From Chryseobacterium sp. S0630 (GTDB taxonomy: Bacteria > Bacteroidota > Bacteroidia > Flavobacteriales > Weeksellaceae), in contig NZ_JAMZGF010000003.1 in assembly GCF_024158915.1 (NCBI RefSeq), positions 1-64,000 on the forward strand: a stretch of 64,000 nucleotides of DNA, in the 5' to 3' direction. Below the pieces are notes generated by a model, which worked only from the letters and a program-made list of their open reading frames with translations, ran no database searches and was not told the DNA's origin. How positions within the stretch are numbered: position 1 is the stretch's first letter; each line of letters opens with the position of its first letter. Position numbers and translations under genes: made by a program. Shown one piece after another: positions 1 through 8,267 of the stretch.

Positions 1-50
1 ATCAAAAAAATCATCCTAAAAAAATAATATGGGTAGTTTATAAACAAAAA

Positions 51-83
51 CCGCCTCAAGGAAAATGAGACGGCTTCTTTATT
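51..83 (-). terminator. Hairpin terminator, possibly bidirectional
   Basis: Arms at 51-58 and 66-73 form an 8-bp stem with one C.A mismatch. On the minus strand the stem is followed at once by a T-run (TTTTTGTTT); on the plus strand by CTTCTTTATTT, so it could serve either direction. Confidence 0.5.
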
Positions 84-200
84 TAGGATAGAGTATTAAG
101 TAAAGTTTCGCTGTAAGCTTAAAATCAGAATGATTTATCTTAACTATACTTTATTTCTTAAATCTTCCTTAATGGTTTAAATTTTTTGATGAATTAAAGC

Positions 201-233
201 AAACCTCACAGGTTTTTAAAACCTGTGAGGTTT
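201..233 (-). terminator. Perfect inverted-repeat terminator behind the DtxR-type gene
   Basis: Two 16-nt arms (201-216 and 218-233, sequence AAACCTCACAGGTTTT and its complement) pair perfectly around one base. It begins about 20 nt past the stop of the minus-strand repressor gene, so it most likely ends that transcript. Confidence 0.65.
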
Positions 234-252
234 ATTTTCTCAGTTTAATGAC

Positions 253-906
253 TTATTTCTTTACGAGTATTTTCTCAGTCGCTTTTTTGCTTAAAATTTC
301 TGTTTTGCCCTCAATTTCTATCGTCATGGATTTATCAAAACTTTCAATTTTTACAATTTTCACTTTTGTATTAAGCAGCAATTTTCTGTCGTTCAGATAG
401 GTCAGGAAAGCATCGTCGGAAAGAGTAACAGAAGCAAAAGTTACATTTTCTCCTGGTTCACAACTGCTTAATTTTTGCAGATACTGAGCGATTATATTAC
501 CATCTTTATCAGGAATAGGTTCTCCATGAGGATCGAATTTAGGATGATCCAGGATTTCGTCCATTTTATCAAAGAAGATTTGAGAATGCACATGCTCCAG
601 CTGTTCTGCTATCTCATGAACGTTTTCCCAGCCGAAATTCATTTTCTTCACCAGGAACATTTCGGTAAGTCGGTGTTTACGAACGACCAGGGCAGCTTCA
701 CGTCTTCCACTTTCTGTAACGATTAAGGGTTTGTAGGTTTCATAAATGACCCACTTTTTTTCCGCAAATTTCTTCATCATGTTATTGACACTCGGCATTT
801 TTACATTTAAAAATTTGCTGAGCTCATTAATCGTAACCTTTCCTTCATTGTCAACTAAATGAAACAAAGCTTTCAGGTAATTCTCTTCTGTTAGGGTTGT
901 TTTCAA
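253..906 (-). CDS. DtxR/MntR-family metal-dependent transcriptional repressor
   Basis: Predicted dimeric repressor that binds DNA when loaded with Fe2+ or Mn2+ and controls metal uptake. Residues 1-65 form the winged helix-turn-helix. The metal/dimer domain follows, with His78 in RKHRLTEMFL and Glu101, Glu104 and His105 in EQLEHVH at the positions of MntR ligands. The last 75 residues look like the FeoA/SH3-like domain, giving the long DtxR architecture (217 aa). The first ligand helix is atypical: MntR Asp8/Glu11 align with Asn9/Lys12. Start is TTG (906-904); an in-frame TGA at 922-924 leaves only ATT as an alternative. It is divergent from the aldolase gene, and an inverted repeat over its promoter suggests autoregulation. 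Family assignment is firm; the metal is not known. Confidence 0.88.
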   Translation of the reverse strand: MKTTLTEENYLKALFHLVDNEGKVTINELSKFLNVKMPSVNNMMKKFAEKKWVIYETYKPLIVTESGRREAALVVRKHRLTEMFLVKKMNFGWENVHEIAEQLEHVHSQIFFDKMDEILDHPKFDPHGEPIPDKDGNIIAQYLQKLSSCEPGENVTFASVTLSDDAFLTYLNDRKLLLNTKVKIVKIESFDKSMTIEIEGKTEILSKKATEKILVKK

Positions 907-909
907 AAT

Positions 910-937
910 GTTAGATGATTTTCAGTACAAATCTAAC
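910..937 (-). promoter_or_regulatory. Promoter and candidate operator of the DtxR-type gene
   Basis: On the minus strand TAGATTTG (935-928) matches the Bacteroidota -7 consensus TAnnTTTG. It is overlapped by an inverted repeat GTTAGA/TCTAAC (910-915 and 932-937) with a 16-nt spacer. A repressor bound there would block its own promoter; the assignment to this regulator is inference. Confidence 0.45.
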
Positions 938-991
938 AAAATAAAATGAAAAGTTGACTCTTGTTATTTTAACTTTTTTTACTTTTACTCT

Positions 992-2020
992 ATGAAATTT
1001 TCATTCAAAAACGATTATTCTGAAGGATGTCATCCTAATATCTTACAGGCACTTTCACAGCATAATCTTGTACAGCAGGCTGGCTATGGAGAAGATGAGT
1101 ATTCATTAAAAGCGAAAGCATTAATTAAAGAAAAAATCAACAATCCGGATTCGGAAGTTTTTTTAGTTTCTGGAGGAACACAGGCTAACTTAATTGTTAT
1201 TTCTGCCATTCTAAAACCTTATCAGTGTGTTATCTCTGCTGCTCCCGGGCATATCCTGAATAATGAAACAGGAGCTATCGAAGCAACAGGTCATAAAGTA
1301 TTAAGCATTGAATCTGCAGATGGTAAATTAAAACCGTCGGATATTATTCCCATTTTAGAAGGACACAGTAATGTACCGCATCAGGTGATGCCTAAACTGG
1401 TGTATATTTCCAATTCTACAGAGCTGGGAACAATCTACCAGGAAAAAGAGTTGGAAGAACTTTCAGCATTTTGTAAGCAGAATAAATTATATCTGTTTAT
1501 GGATGGAGCAAGACTTGGACATGGTCTGACAGCGGAGATCAGTGATCTTACCCTGGAAAAAGTAGCTGCTCTTACCGATATTTTCTATCTTGGAGGAACT
1601 AAAAACGGAGCTTTGATAGGAGAGGCAATTGTGATTAATAATCCTGTGCTGCAGGAAGATTTTGCTTTTAATATCAAACAAAAAGGAGCATTACTGGCAA
1701 AAGGTAGATTATTGGGAATTCAGTTTTTGGAACTGATGAAGGACAACCTGTATTTTGATCTGGCACAACATGCCAATCAACAGGCCATGAAAATTAAAAG
1801 AGCTTTGGAGGAAAAAGGAACAGCTTTTCTTTCAGATACTTATACCAACCAGATTTTCCCTATTCTCAATAACCAACTTATAGAGGTGTTATCAGAGAAT
1901 TTTGAATTCTATGTCTGGAAAAAAATAGATGAAAATTTTTCAGCCATTCGTCTTATTACTTCATGGAGTACAGGAGATGAAGCTGTAAACCGCTTTATTG
2001 AAATGATTGAACAGAATTAG
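992..2020 (+). CDS. Threonine aldolase-like, PLP-dependent beta-eliminating lyase family
   Basis: PLP enzyme of the low-specificity L-threonine aldolase family (fold type I), expected to cleave L-threonine or related beta-hydroxy amino acids to glycine and an aldehyde in the cytosol. Visible marks are the phosphate-binding SGGTQAN (about 60-66), the cofactor-pairing Asp171 and Arg174 in LFMDGARLGHG, and the Schiff-base Lys204 in YLGGTKNGAL. At 342 aa it is full length. It is a single gene, divergent from the repressor and convergent with the lipoprotein gene, with a shared terminator between. The exact substrate cannot be told from sequence; a related aromatic amino acid lyase is less likely. 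Confidence 0.88.
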   Translation: MKFSFKNDYSEGCHPNILQALSQHNLVQQAGYGEDEYSLKAKALIKEKINNPDSEVFLVSGGTQANLIVISAILKPYQCVISAAPGHILNNETGAIEATGHKVLSIESADGKLKPSDIIPILEGHSNVPHQVMPKLVYISNSTELGTIYQEKELEELSAFCKQNKLYLFMDGARLGHGLTAEISDLTLEKVAALTDIFYLGGTKNGALIGEAIVINNPVLQEDFAFNIKQKGALLAKGRLLGIQFLELMKDNLYFDLAQHANQQAMKIKRALEEKGTAFLSDTYTNQIFPILNNQLIEVLSENFEFYVWKKIDENFSAIRLITSWSTGDEAVNRFIEMIEQN

Positions 2021-2027
2021 CATAAAA

Positions 2028-2060
2028 AAACAGCCTTGAAAAAAGGCTGTTTTTGTTTTT
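2028..2060. terminator. Bidirectional terminator between convergent genes
   Basis: AAACAGCCTT (2028-2037) pairs with AAGGCTGTTT (2043-2052). A-run before and T-run after make it a good intrinsic terminator for both the aldolase gene and the minus-strand lipoprotein gene. Confidence 0.75.
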
Positions 2061-2068
2061 ATAACAGA

Positions 2069-2572
2069 TTATTTTTTCAACGCTTCATTTACCACCTTAC
2101 AATCTGCAGGGCTTAGCTTCTGTCCGTCTTTATAGCTTATCTTTTTCTCATCAGCATATTTAGATTGTCCGTCTTCCTCTTTATGATCACCAATACCTTC
2201 CGTCAAAACATTATCCTTTTGAAGGAAGTAGATATCTCTCTTGCTTTTTTTACCTTCAGAAGTAAATTCATAAGTTAGTTTCAAGGTATCTCCGGATTTG
2301 AAACCCGTTACATCTCCTTTTGAGCTGTCTTTTTCGCTGTTTTTATAAGATAATTTTCCGGTGATTGTTCCTAAATTGTCATCAATAGAAGCAAAAACAC
2401 TGTCTTTTCCTGTAGCCCCGATATAACAGAACGATTTTGGTCCAAGAGTATCTATTACAGGTTCTTCCACAGCAATGGTATCTGCTTCCACTTTGGGAGC
2501 CGGTGCTTCAGTTTTCTTATTACAATTGATTAAAAAAGCTGATACAGCGCCCAATAAGATTAATTTTTTCAT
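2069..2572 (-). CDS. Predicted lipoprotein of unknown function
   Basis: A 167-aa protein with a signal peptide and lipobox (LINC, Cys17), so probably an envelope-anchored lipoprotein. After the anchor comes a Pro/Glu/Val-rich linker (about 20-42), then a domain with the look of a small beta-rich fold (alternating strands, many Lys/Asp/Gly) and two cysteines (about 49 and 158) that could form a disulfide. I recognise no catalytic motif. It is transcribed alone and ends at a shared terminator. Secreted and lipidated is well supported; function is unknown. Confidence 0.75.
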   Translation of the reverse strand: MKKLILLGAVSAFLINCNKKTEAPAPKVEADTIAVEEPVIDTLGPKSFCYIGATGKDSVFASIDDNLGTITGKLSYKNSEKDSSKGDVTGFKSGDTLKLTYEFTSEGKKSKRDIYFLQKDNVLTEGIGDHKEEDGQSKYADEKKISYKDGQKLSPADCKVVNEALKK

Positions 2573-2894
2573 ATCCTTAATTGTTAAAAATCAAATTTCT
2601 ATTCTGCTAAAATAATAATAGTATTTGTATATTAAAAGTCCTGAACTCTCAGAAAAATGTAAAAACGGGTGAAATCTCTCATGAATAAAGGATTTTTAGG
2701 GGAATTGTAAAATTGAAATGGTGCACAGAAATGCTACTTAAAGAAGTTCTAACTGAAAAAGCAGGTTACCAAATCATTACCTATGTTTTTTTTAGTTTTT
2801 AATTTGTAAGTAGTTGTAATTCAGTGTTTTGCTTTATGTTTCATGCTGCCACGTAACTCCATTAAGCTTAATTTTAAATACCAAACATTGAGTT
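2573..2894. other. Non-coding gap upstream of the integrase
   Basis: No reading frame of note and no tRNA seen. Because the next gene is an integrase, this gap is the likeliest place for an attachment site (attL), but the second copy of a direct repeat would be outside the window or unrecognised. Confidence 0.3.
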
Positions 2895-4139
2895 ATGGAA
2901 AGTTCTAAAAGGTCAACTTTTAAGTTATTATTTTACCTTAAAAAAAACGCACCTAAGAAAAATGGCACAGTAGCTATTATGGCGAGATTAACCATTAATG
3001 GTAATATCTCTCAGTTTAGCACTAAGTTGGAAATTAATCCAGTGCAATGGGATTTAAAATATGGGAGGGTAAATGGTAAAAGTAGGGAGGCATTAGAAAC
3101 CAACCAAAGACTGGATAAAATAAGAGTCCGTATAGAGCAGTGTTATTCGAGGATTTTGGATAAGGATGGTACTGTGTCTACTGAAAAACTGAAAAATACT
3201 TTTCTAGGTTTGGATAGTAATGAACTCACACTCTTGCAATTTCTGGATAATTTTATCTTGGACTTTAAAAGGAAAGTAGCTAGTGGTACACGTTCTAAAG
3301 GTACTTGTTCTACGTATTCCATACTTCGTAACAATTTAGCTGGTTTTATTATGTTCAATTATACCAAAAAGGATATGTTCTTAAAGGAAATTAATTGTGC
3401 TTTTGTGCAGGATTTCGATTATTATATGCGTAATGAAAAAAAGAACTGTCACAATACAATATGGGCGTATATGGTATCATTAAGAACAATTGTAAAGCTG
3501 GCCATAAGTCGAAAGTTACTTTATGATAATCCTTTTGTTGAGTATAGCAATATTCGTAAGGATGAGGACAGAGGTTACCTTATGAAAAAAGAACTGGAAG
3601 CGCTTATAGAATATCAGCCGATGAAAAAAAATATCGAGTACATAAAAGATATGTTCTTATTTAGTTGCTTTACCGGACTATCTTACAGCGATATTAAAAG
3701 GTTGGATAAAAGACATATACGTGAATTTTTTGATGGTAATTTATGGATCATTCTTAGGCGTAAAAAAACAACAATATCATCCAATGTTTTATTGCTCGAT
3801 ATCCCTAAAAAGATTATTGCAAAGTATGAAGGTACTGCAAAGAACAGTCTCCTCTTTAATATGGTAGGCAACTATCAATGTAATCTTAATCTTAAAAAGC
3901 TAGCTGAGGAAGTGGAATGCCTTAAAGGGAAAAAAATATCCTTTCATATAGCACGACATACCTTTGCTACTTTGTTTTTAAGCGAAGGTGTACCATTGGA
4001 AAGTCTTAGTAAAATGATGGGGCATAAAAACATAGCCACCACCCAGATTTATGCTAAAATCCTGAATGAGAAAGTGGGTCGGGATATGGAAGAAGTATCT
4101 CATAAATTTAAGGAGTTAGAAGCGGCTTTTAACTCATAA
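2895..4139 (+). CDS. Site-specific tyrosine recombinase (Bacteroidota mobile-element integrase)
   Basis: Integrase that would cut and join att sites to move an integrative element. It has an N-terminal arm-binding domain (about 8-90), a SAM-like core-binding domain (about 110-215) and a C-terminal catalytic domain (about 230-400). Visible catalytic residues are Lys in RRKKTT (about 290), HxxR at His351/Arg354, His377 in MMGHKN and nucleophile Tyr386 in TTQIYAKI. The first catalytic Arg is replaced by Ser263 (FTGLSYSDI). The related IntDOT of CTnDOT also lacks this Arg, so the protein may still be active. Length 414 aa is normal. Two excisionase-like HTH genes follow on the opposite strand. 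Confidence 0.93.
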   Translation: MESSKRSTFKLLFYLKKNAPKKNGTVAIMARLTINGNISQFSTKLEINPVQWDLKYGRVNGKSREALETNQRLDKIRVRIEQCYSRILDKDGTVSTEKLKNTFLGLDSNELTLLQFLDNFILDFKRKVASGTRSKGTCSTYSILRNNLAGFIMFNYTKKDMFLKEINCAFVQDFDYYMRNEKKNCHNTIWAYMVSLRTIVKLAISRKLLYDNPFVEYSNIRKDEDRGYLMKKELEALIEYQPMKKNIEYIKDMFLFSCFTGLSYSDIKRLDKRHIREFFDGNLWIILRRKKTTISSNVLLLDIPKKIIAKYEGTAKNSLLFNMVGNYQCNLNLKKLAEEVECLKGKKISFHIARHTFATLFLSEGVPLESLSKMMGHKNIATTQIYAKILNEKVGRDMEEVSHKFKELEAAFNS

Positions 4140-4154
4140 TATTTTTGTAGTATA

Positions 4155-4439
4155 TCATTTTCCTTTGTAATTATTTTCCAACAGGTTCAAAATATCTGAT
4201 TCCTTATATAATATTTTTCCCTGAATTTGTACAAAAGGCAATATGTGATCGTCTCGGTATTGTTGAAGTGTGCGCCTGCTAATATGAAGTAAGCGAGATA
4301 CTTCATCACCGGTTAAATATTTTTCTTCCTGATGGGCAGGCCTTAAATATCTGCTGATCTGTTCAATATGTTTTTTACTAGCATTCAAATCTTTAAGCCA
4401 GGATAAAATTTCTTCGGTAGCGTCTTTTATAGATTCCAT
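4155..4439 (-). CDS. Excisionase-like HTH protein (MerR/HTH_17 type)
   Basis: A 94-aa DNA-binding protein: an N-terminal helix (1-35), then an HTH_17/MerR-like winged helix (about 38-90) with the typical core LTGDEVSRLLHISRRTLQQY. Such proteins are common beside Bacteroidota conjugative-transposon integrases, where some act as excision factors or regulators. It ends 15 nt from the integrase stop (convergent) and lies 4 nt behind the next HTH gene, so the two are probably co-transcribed. Excision role is inference from position. Confidence 0.8.
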   Translation of the reverse strand: MESIKDATEEILSWLKDLNASKKHIEQISRYLRPAHQEEKYLTGDEVSRLLHISRRTLQQYRDDHILPFVQIQGKILYKESDILNLLENNYKGK

Positions 4440-4443
4440 ACTT

Positions 4444-4719
4444 TTAATTTTTTGATTGAACTAGTGCGATTACATCATCATATTTAAAATAATTTTTCCT
4501 ACTGATGCAGGTACATGGCAATAGACCTTTTTGCTTATAACTTTGTAGGCTTCTTTTACTAATATTCAAAAGCTGGCATACCTCCTGATTATCCAGCCAC
4601 CTGTTTTTACTATAGGTGGGTTGATATGGTGCAGCTATTTCTGAAAGTAATTTGTTAAGCCCTACGATTTCATTATTCAAGGCTTCGTAAGCTTTCTTTT
4701 CTATGAGTATAAATTCCAT
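4444..4719 (-). CDS. Excisionase-like HTH protein (HTH_17 type), paralogue of its neighbour
   Basis: A 91-aa protein with the same plan as the downstream gene: N-terminal helix, then an HTH_17-type domain with WLDNQEVCQLLNISKRSLQS. It is the first gene of a two-gene minus-strand unit. Pairs of such proteins occur in Bacteroidota integrative elements. A third member lies at 42136-42423, beside the DUF3945-TopB genes, linking the two regions by gene type. Confidence 0.8.
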   Translation of the reverse strand: MEFILIEKKAYEALNNEIVGLNKLLSEIAAPYQPTYSKNRWLDNQEVCQLLNISKRSLQSYKQKGLLPCTCISRKNYFKYDDVIALVQSKN

Positions 4720-5333
4720 AATTCAATTTTTAATTATGAAGCTATGGGACTGTTGAAAATAAGTATTCATCCTGTCTTTCAATTGCAGTAGTAGGTTGTG
4801 AATGGCTCCTTTGGGTATTCTGTAAGATGTTATAAAAAAGCAGATTAATCAGATCAATATTTAAGTAAATATTTACAATAAAAACCTTATTTCATCTTTT
4901 ATTGCAGTTTGCATGATCTACTGGTCATTTTTTATAATCAATGCCACATTTTTTGAACATGTTGATTCGGAAATATAATAAAGTTTGAGGTCTTTTAATG
5001 CAGTATATATATGATTAGGCTACACAATCGGATTATTAAAGAGTCAAATTGCTTTTTTTGAAGCCCCAACGGAAGATTTCTCGAATTTTTTAAAGAAGGT
5101 TTATTGCGGATAGGAAGTATCTATGAATATTTTGATTCGGGGGATAAGCCGTTTTAATACCTATTTTACATTGTATATTTTTATACTCTATGAAATAATT
5201 TTAGTTCTAATATACTTAAAAGTAAAAATAATAAACTAGCTAAACCCAGAAATTTCATTCGGACACAGATCTATCCTATAAAATTTTATTATTATTAATA
5301 GCGAAGGTAGAGTTTCAAAATATAATTTTAAAA
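4720..5333. other. Long gap with no convincing gene
   Basis: A 614-nt AT-rich stretch. On the plus strand about 5077-5160 reads as a short open segment (RFLEFFKEGL...YEYFDSGDKPF then stop) with no start, which could be the tail of a lost gene. The part just upstream of 4719 must hold the promoter of the HTH pair; no clear -7 element was found. Confidence 0.3.
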
Positions 5334-6308
5334 CTAATTATTTTCTTTATCATTCCTTTTTAATTCTCTTTCGATCTCATCCACTTTTGTTAAAGGAAGA
5401 AGATAAGTGTCATTAATGTACTGTAGAATAATTTGATTTGTCTCCTTATTTATTTTACGGATAAAAAGCTGATTATTGCTTTTAAGGGATTCTATAAAAT
5501 TTGTATAGTACCGATTTTTATTGAAAAAAAAATTTTTAATCGATGCCCTTTTGTCATCATTTACAATAATGTCTTTAAATGCTGTATTCATAAGAACCGT
5601 CTGGAAAAAAGATTCTGCTGGTAAAAGAGTGTGAAGATAGTAATCTTCAAAATCCATTACTCTCTTATTATTAGTTAGGAAAATACAGGTGTCTTTTGTG
5701 AAAATAAACCATTTTCCGCCAATATATGGTGTAACACCATCCATAAATTTTCTTTTATAAATTAAAGATGATATTTTATGGTTGAGTTCTGTAAAATGGT
5801 TCTGTATTCTTTGCAACGTATCTGGTCTATAAAGCTTTTGATCGTAGTAGAATAGGTAATTTCTTCCAATATTAGCAGTAAGGAACTGACGGATAATATT
5901 TTGTGATTTAAGTGGAAAGTCTTCCCCACTTAAATTAATAAAATAGTCCCATTCTTTGCTTACATTCAGAAGATATTCCATGGCGTTAAGTTCTGCTTGG
6001 ATTACACTAAAGCCGCCTGTCACAATATTTATACTTTCCAGAATATATACGTTTGGAAAATGGATTAGATATTGTTGAATTTCCTCAGTAAAGTCATCTG
6101 TCGCACTCCTATCAATATGAATAAGATAAAATTGATCTCTTGTGTAAATTTTATCAAACATCGATTTAAAAATATCAGGCTTGTGATGTATCATGATAAA
6201 ATAAGCTATTCTAATTTGAAAAGGAGTATTAGTTTGTAAAGACTGAAACTTAGGCTGTGGGGTAACTGTGAACTGTTGCATAAGATGGAATTTTAAAATC
6301 ATCCGCAC
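5334..6308 (-). CDS. Branch-type glycosyltransferase (GT14, core-2/I-branching family)
   Basis: Predicted beta-1,6-N-acetylglucosaminyltransferase-like enzyme of the GT14 Branch family, which adds a sugar branch to a surface glycan. Family marks are the N-terminal strand RIAYFIMIHHKPD, then YLIHIDRSA, TGGFSVIQAEL and DYFINLSGEDFPLKS, where the acidic pair lies. No signal peptide or membrane segment is evident, as is usual for bacterial members. The first Met is followed by an alternative at residue 10 that is just as plausible as the start. It stands alone between long gaps, so its acceptor cannot be inferred. Confidence 0.8.
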   Translation of the reverse strand: MRMILKFHLMQQFTVTPQPKFQSLQTNTPFQIRIAYFIMIHHKPDIFKSMFDKIYTRDQFYLIHIDRSATDDFTEEIQQYLIHFPNVYILESINIVTGGFSVIQAELNAMEYLLNVSKEWDYFINLSGEDFPLKSQNIIRQFLTANIGRNYLFYYDQKLYRPDTLQRIQNHFTELNHKISSLIYKRKFMDGVTPYIGGKWFIFTKDTCIFLTNNKRVMDFEDYYLHTLLPAESFFQTVLMNTAFKDIIVNDDKRASIKNFFFNKNRYYTNFIESLKSNNQLFIRKINKETNQIILQYINDTYLLPLTKVDEIERELKRNDKENN

Positions 6309-6664
6309 TTCGCAAACAATTCTGTTTTTATGCGTAAGGTATGAATATATTTTTGAAAATCAGTTAATTATATTTCATTGCTGTTGGTCTGTTTTAATGT
6401 ATATTTGAAAAGTATTTATAAAACAGGTTTCTGCCTTCGCTACTCTGCAATATTTTAAATCATATTTTTTATCATTCAGTTTTGCTATTTCAGCTGCCCA
6501 ATTATCAACTACGTTTTCTAGATAGAGTTAATCTCTACATTATAAGTTTTGTCAATAGAAAATAGTTGGCGTGCATAGCACTAAGAATTAAAATTAGTTC
6601 TTAAAGTACATTTAATTCTTAAAAATGCATTTTCTAAAAATTAGAGAAAGAAGAAAAAGGGGAC
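6309..6664. other. Non-coding gap
   Basis: A 356-nt AT-rich gap between divergent genes. It must hold both promoters, but no clear TAnnTTTG element, hairpin or gene fragment was recognised. Confidence 0.3.
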
Positions 6665-7780
6665 ATGATAAGTTTCAGAAATTTAAAATTAATTAATCCG
6701 ATCATCCGTGCAATTACGGAAGCGGGATATTCAAAACCAACCGAGATACAGAATGCTGTAATACCTGTTGTTTTAAAAGGAAATGACTTGTTGGCATATG
6801 CACCAAAAGGAAGCGGCAAAATAGCTGCATTTGCAGTCCCAATACTTCAACTGCTAAATAGAAATCCTGCTGAACATATGAAGATTAGAGTTTTAATACT
6901 TGCTTCTACAGATGAACTAGTTGTTGACATTGAACGTAAGCTTATATTATATAGTAAATATGTAACTCTTTTACAGCTTCGCATACATGATGGATCATCA
7001 AAGGAAAGTCAAGCTTCTGAATTCAAAAGACGAATAGATGTTTTGTTGGCAACACCAGAAAGGCTCTTTGAAATTATTGATAAAATGCCAATAAACTTTT
7101 CTAAATTGGAAATGCTGGTTTTATATGATGTAGATAAAATGGATCAAAAGACATTTAAGATAGGAATGAAGAATATTCAGGAAATAATTCCTACGAATGT
7201 ACAAACTCTTGTTTTTTGTGAAATAATTTCAAATACTGTGAAAAAATCTGTATCAGTACTTCTGAATAACCCTAAGGAAATATCAACTGGAGATTCACTA
7301 ATTCCGATAAAAAGTATAAAGCAAAGTGTCTATTTTGTTGAAAACAGAGATAAGCAGGAATTGCTTATTTATTTAGTGAAAAAAAACAGGAGTAAACAAT
7401 CTTTAGTTTTTATTAAGAATAAATACATTGCTGATAACCTTTTAGCAGAATTAAAAAATGCTGGAATTATTACAGAATCTATTCATGGAAATACATCTAC
7501 AGCTGTAAACAATAATATTCTGGATGATTTTAAAAATGGAAAAATTCAAATTTTAATTAGTACAGATAGTGCTATAAAGGGTTTGTTTATCAGTGGTTTA
7601 TCGAATATTGTGAACTATGATTTTCCAGACACTCTGAATGTTTATATTGAAAGAACTGAAAGGATAAGAATATCAATAAATGATGGTTCCCTCATTTCAT
7701 TCTGTACAGCAAATGAACATTTGAATTTACATGATATTCAAAATAGGATAGGTTTTACAATACCTGTCGGAATACTTTAA
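6665..7780 (+). CDS. DEAD-box helicase homologue with degenerate ATPase motifs
   Basis: Two RecA-like domains of the RhlE/DEAD-box kind (371 aa, no C-terminal extension). The Q motif is kept (PTEIQ, 25-29), but key residues are lost. Walker A reads APKGSGKI (46-53, Ile for the usual Thr), DEAD is DVDK (155-158), the SAT motif is not recognisable, and the HRxGRxxR arginine-finger motif is ERTERIR. Lys52 of Walker A remains. ATP hydrolysis is therefore doubtful; RNA binding without unwinding is possible. A cold-shock protein gene follows after 54 nt, suggesting a shared role in RNA structure at low temperature or stress. It is a long intact frame, not an obvious pseudogene. Confidence 0.8.
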   Translation: MISFRNLKLINPIIRAITEAGYSKPTEIQNAVIPVVLKGNDLLAYAPKGSGKIAAFAVPILQLLNRNPAEHMKIRVLILASTDELVVDIERKLILYSKYVTLLQLRIHDGSSKESQASEFKRRIDVLLATPERLFEIIDKMPINFSKLEMLVLYDVDKMDQKTFKIGMKNIQEIIPTNVQTLVFCEIISNTVKKSVSVLLNNPKEISTGDSLIPIKSIKQSVYFVENRDKQELLIYLVKKNRSKQSLVFIKNKYIADNLLAELKNAGIITESIHGNTSTAVNNNILDDFKNGKIQILISTDSAIKGLFISGLSNIVNYDFPDTLNVYIERTERIRISINDGSLISFCTANEHLNLHDIQNRIGFTIPVGIL

Positions 7781-7787
7781 AAATAAC

Positions 7788-7804
7788 ACTGTAAATTTTA
7801 CAGT
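7788..7804. promoter_or_regulatory. Perfect palindrome upstream of the cold-shock gene
   Basis: ACTGTAAA-T-TTTACAGT sits between the DEAD-box gene stop and the cold-shock start. It could be a regulator site or a weak stem in the leader; there is no T-run right after it, so termination is less likely. Confidence 0.35.
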
Positions 7805-7834
7805 ATATAATACATAATCTTAATAATAATTAAA

Positions 7835-8029
7835 ATGCAACAAGGCACAGTAAAGTTTTTTAATGAAGCAAAAGGCTTCGGATTTATTTCTCCTGCAGAT
7901 GGGAGTAAAGATATATTTGTCCATTCTTCAGGGTTGATTGTAGCTTCAATTCGTGAAAATGATAAAGTCATTTTTGATGTACAAAAAAGTGAAAAAGGGT
8001 TAAATGCTGTCAATGTAAAATTGGCCTAA
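7835..8029 (+). CDS. CspA-family cold-shock protein
   Basis: A 64-aa single cold-shock domain that binds single-stranded RNA/DNA and acts as an RNA chaperone in the cytosol. RNP1 (KGFGFI, about 13-18) and RNP2 (DIFVH, about 27-31) are intact with their aromatic residues, and the opening MQQGTVKFFNEAKGFG is typical. The long AT-rich stretch before the start is consistent with leader control of csp genes. It follows the degenerate DEAD-box gene in the same direction and is closed by a strong hairpin at 8195-8220. Confidence 0.95.
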   Translation: MQQGTVKFFNEAKGFGFISPADGSKDIFVHSSGLIVASIRENDKVIFDVQKSEKGLNAVNVKLA

Positions 8030-8194
8030 ATTAAACATGATTTTAGATATTTAGAAAGATAATTTTTTGCAATTCCAGTTTTATAATTTTATATTTTTTT
8101 ACAAATTCAGAATCCATACTTATTGGTCTGGATATATTATTTGAACGGGCATTAATATAAATACATTACTTTTTATTTTCATTATGTTCATTTG

Positions 8195-8220
8195 CCTCTC
8201 GCTTTATGCGAGAGGTTTTC
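8195..8220 (+). terminator. Intrinsic terminator after the cold-shock gene
   Basis: CCTCTCGC (8195-8202) and GCGAGAGG (8208-8215) form a perfect 8-bp stem followed by TTTTC. It is 165 nt past the csp stop with no gene between. Confidence 0.75.
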
Positions 8221-8267
8221 TAAGCAAAAGTTAACTTAATAAAAAAACAGAAGAATTTCGTATAGCT

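Noticed and set aside
5077-5160. Partial gene in the 4.7-5.3 kb gap
   Set aside because: About 28 open codons with no start and no recognised family; too little to call a gene.
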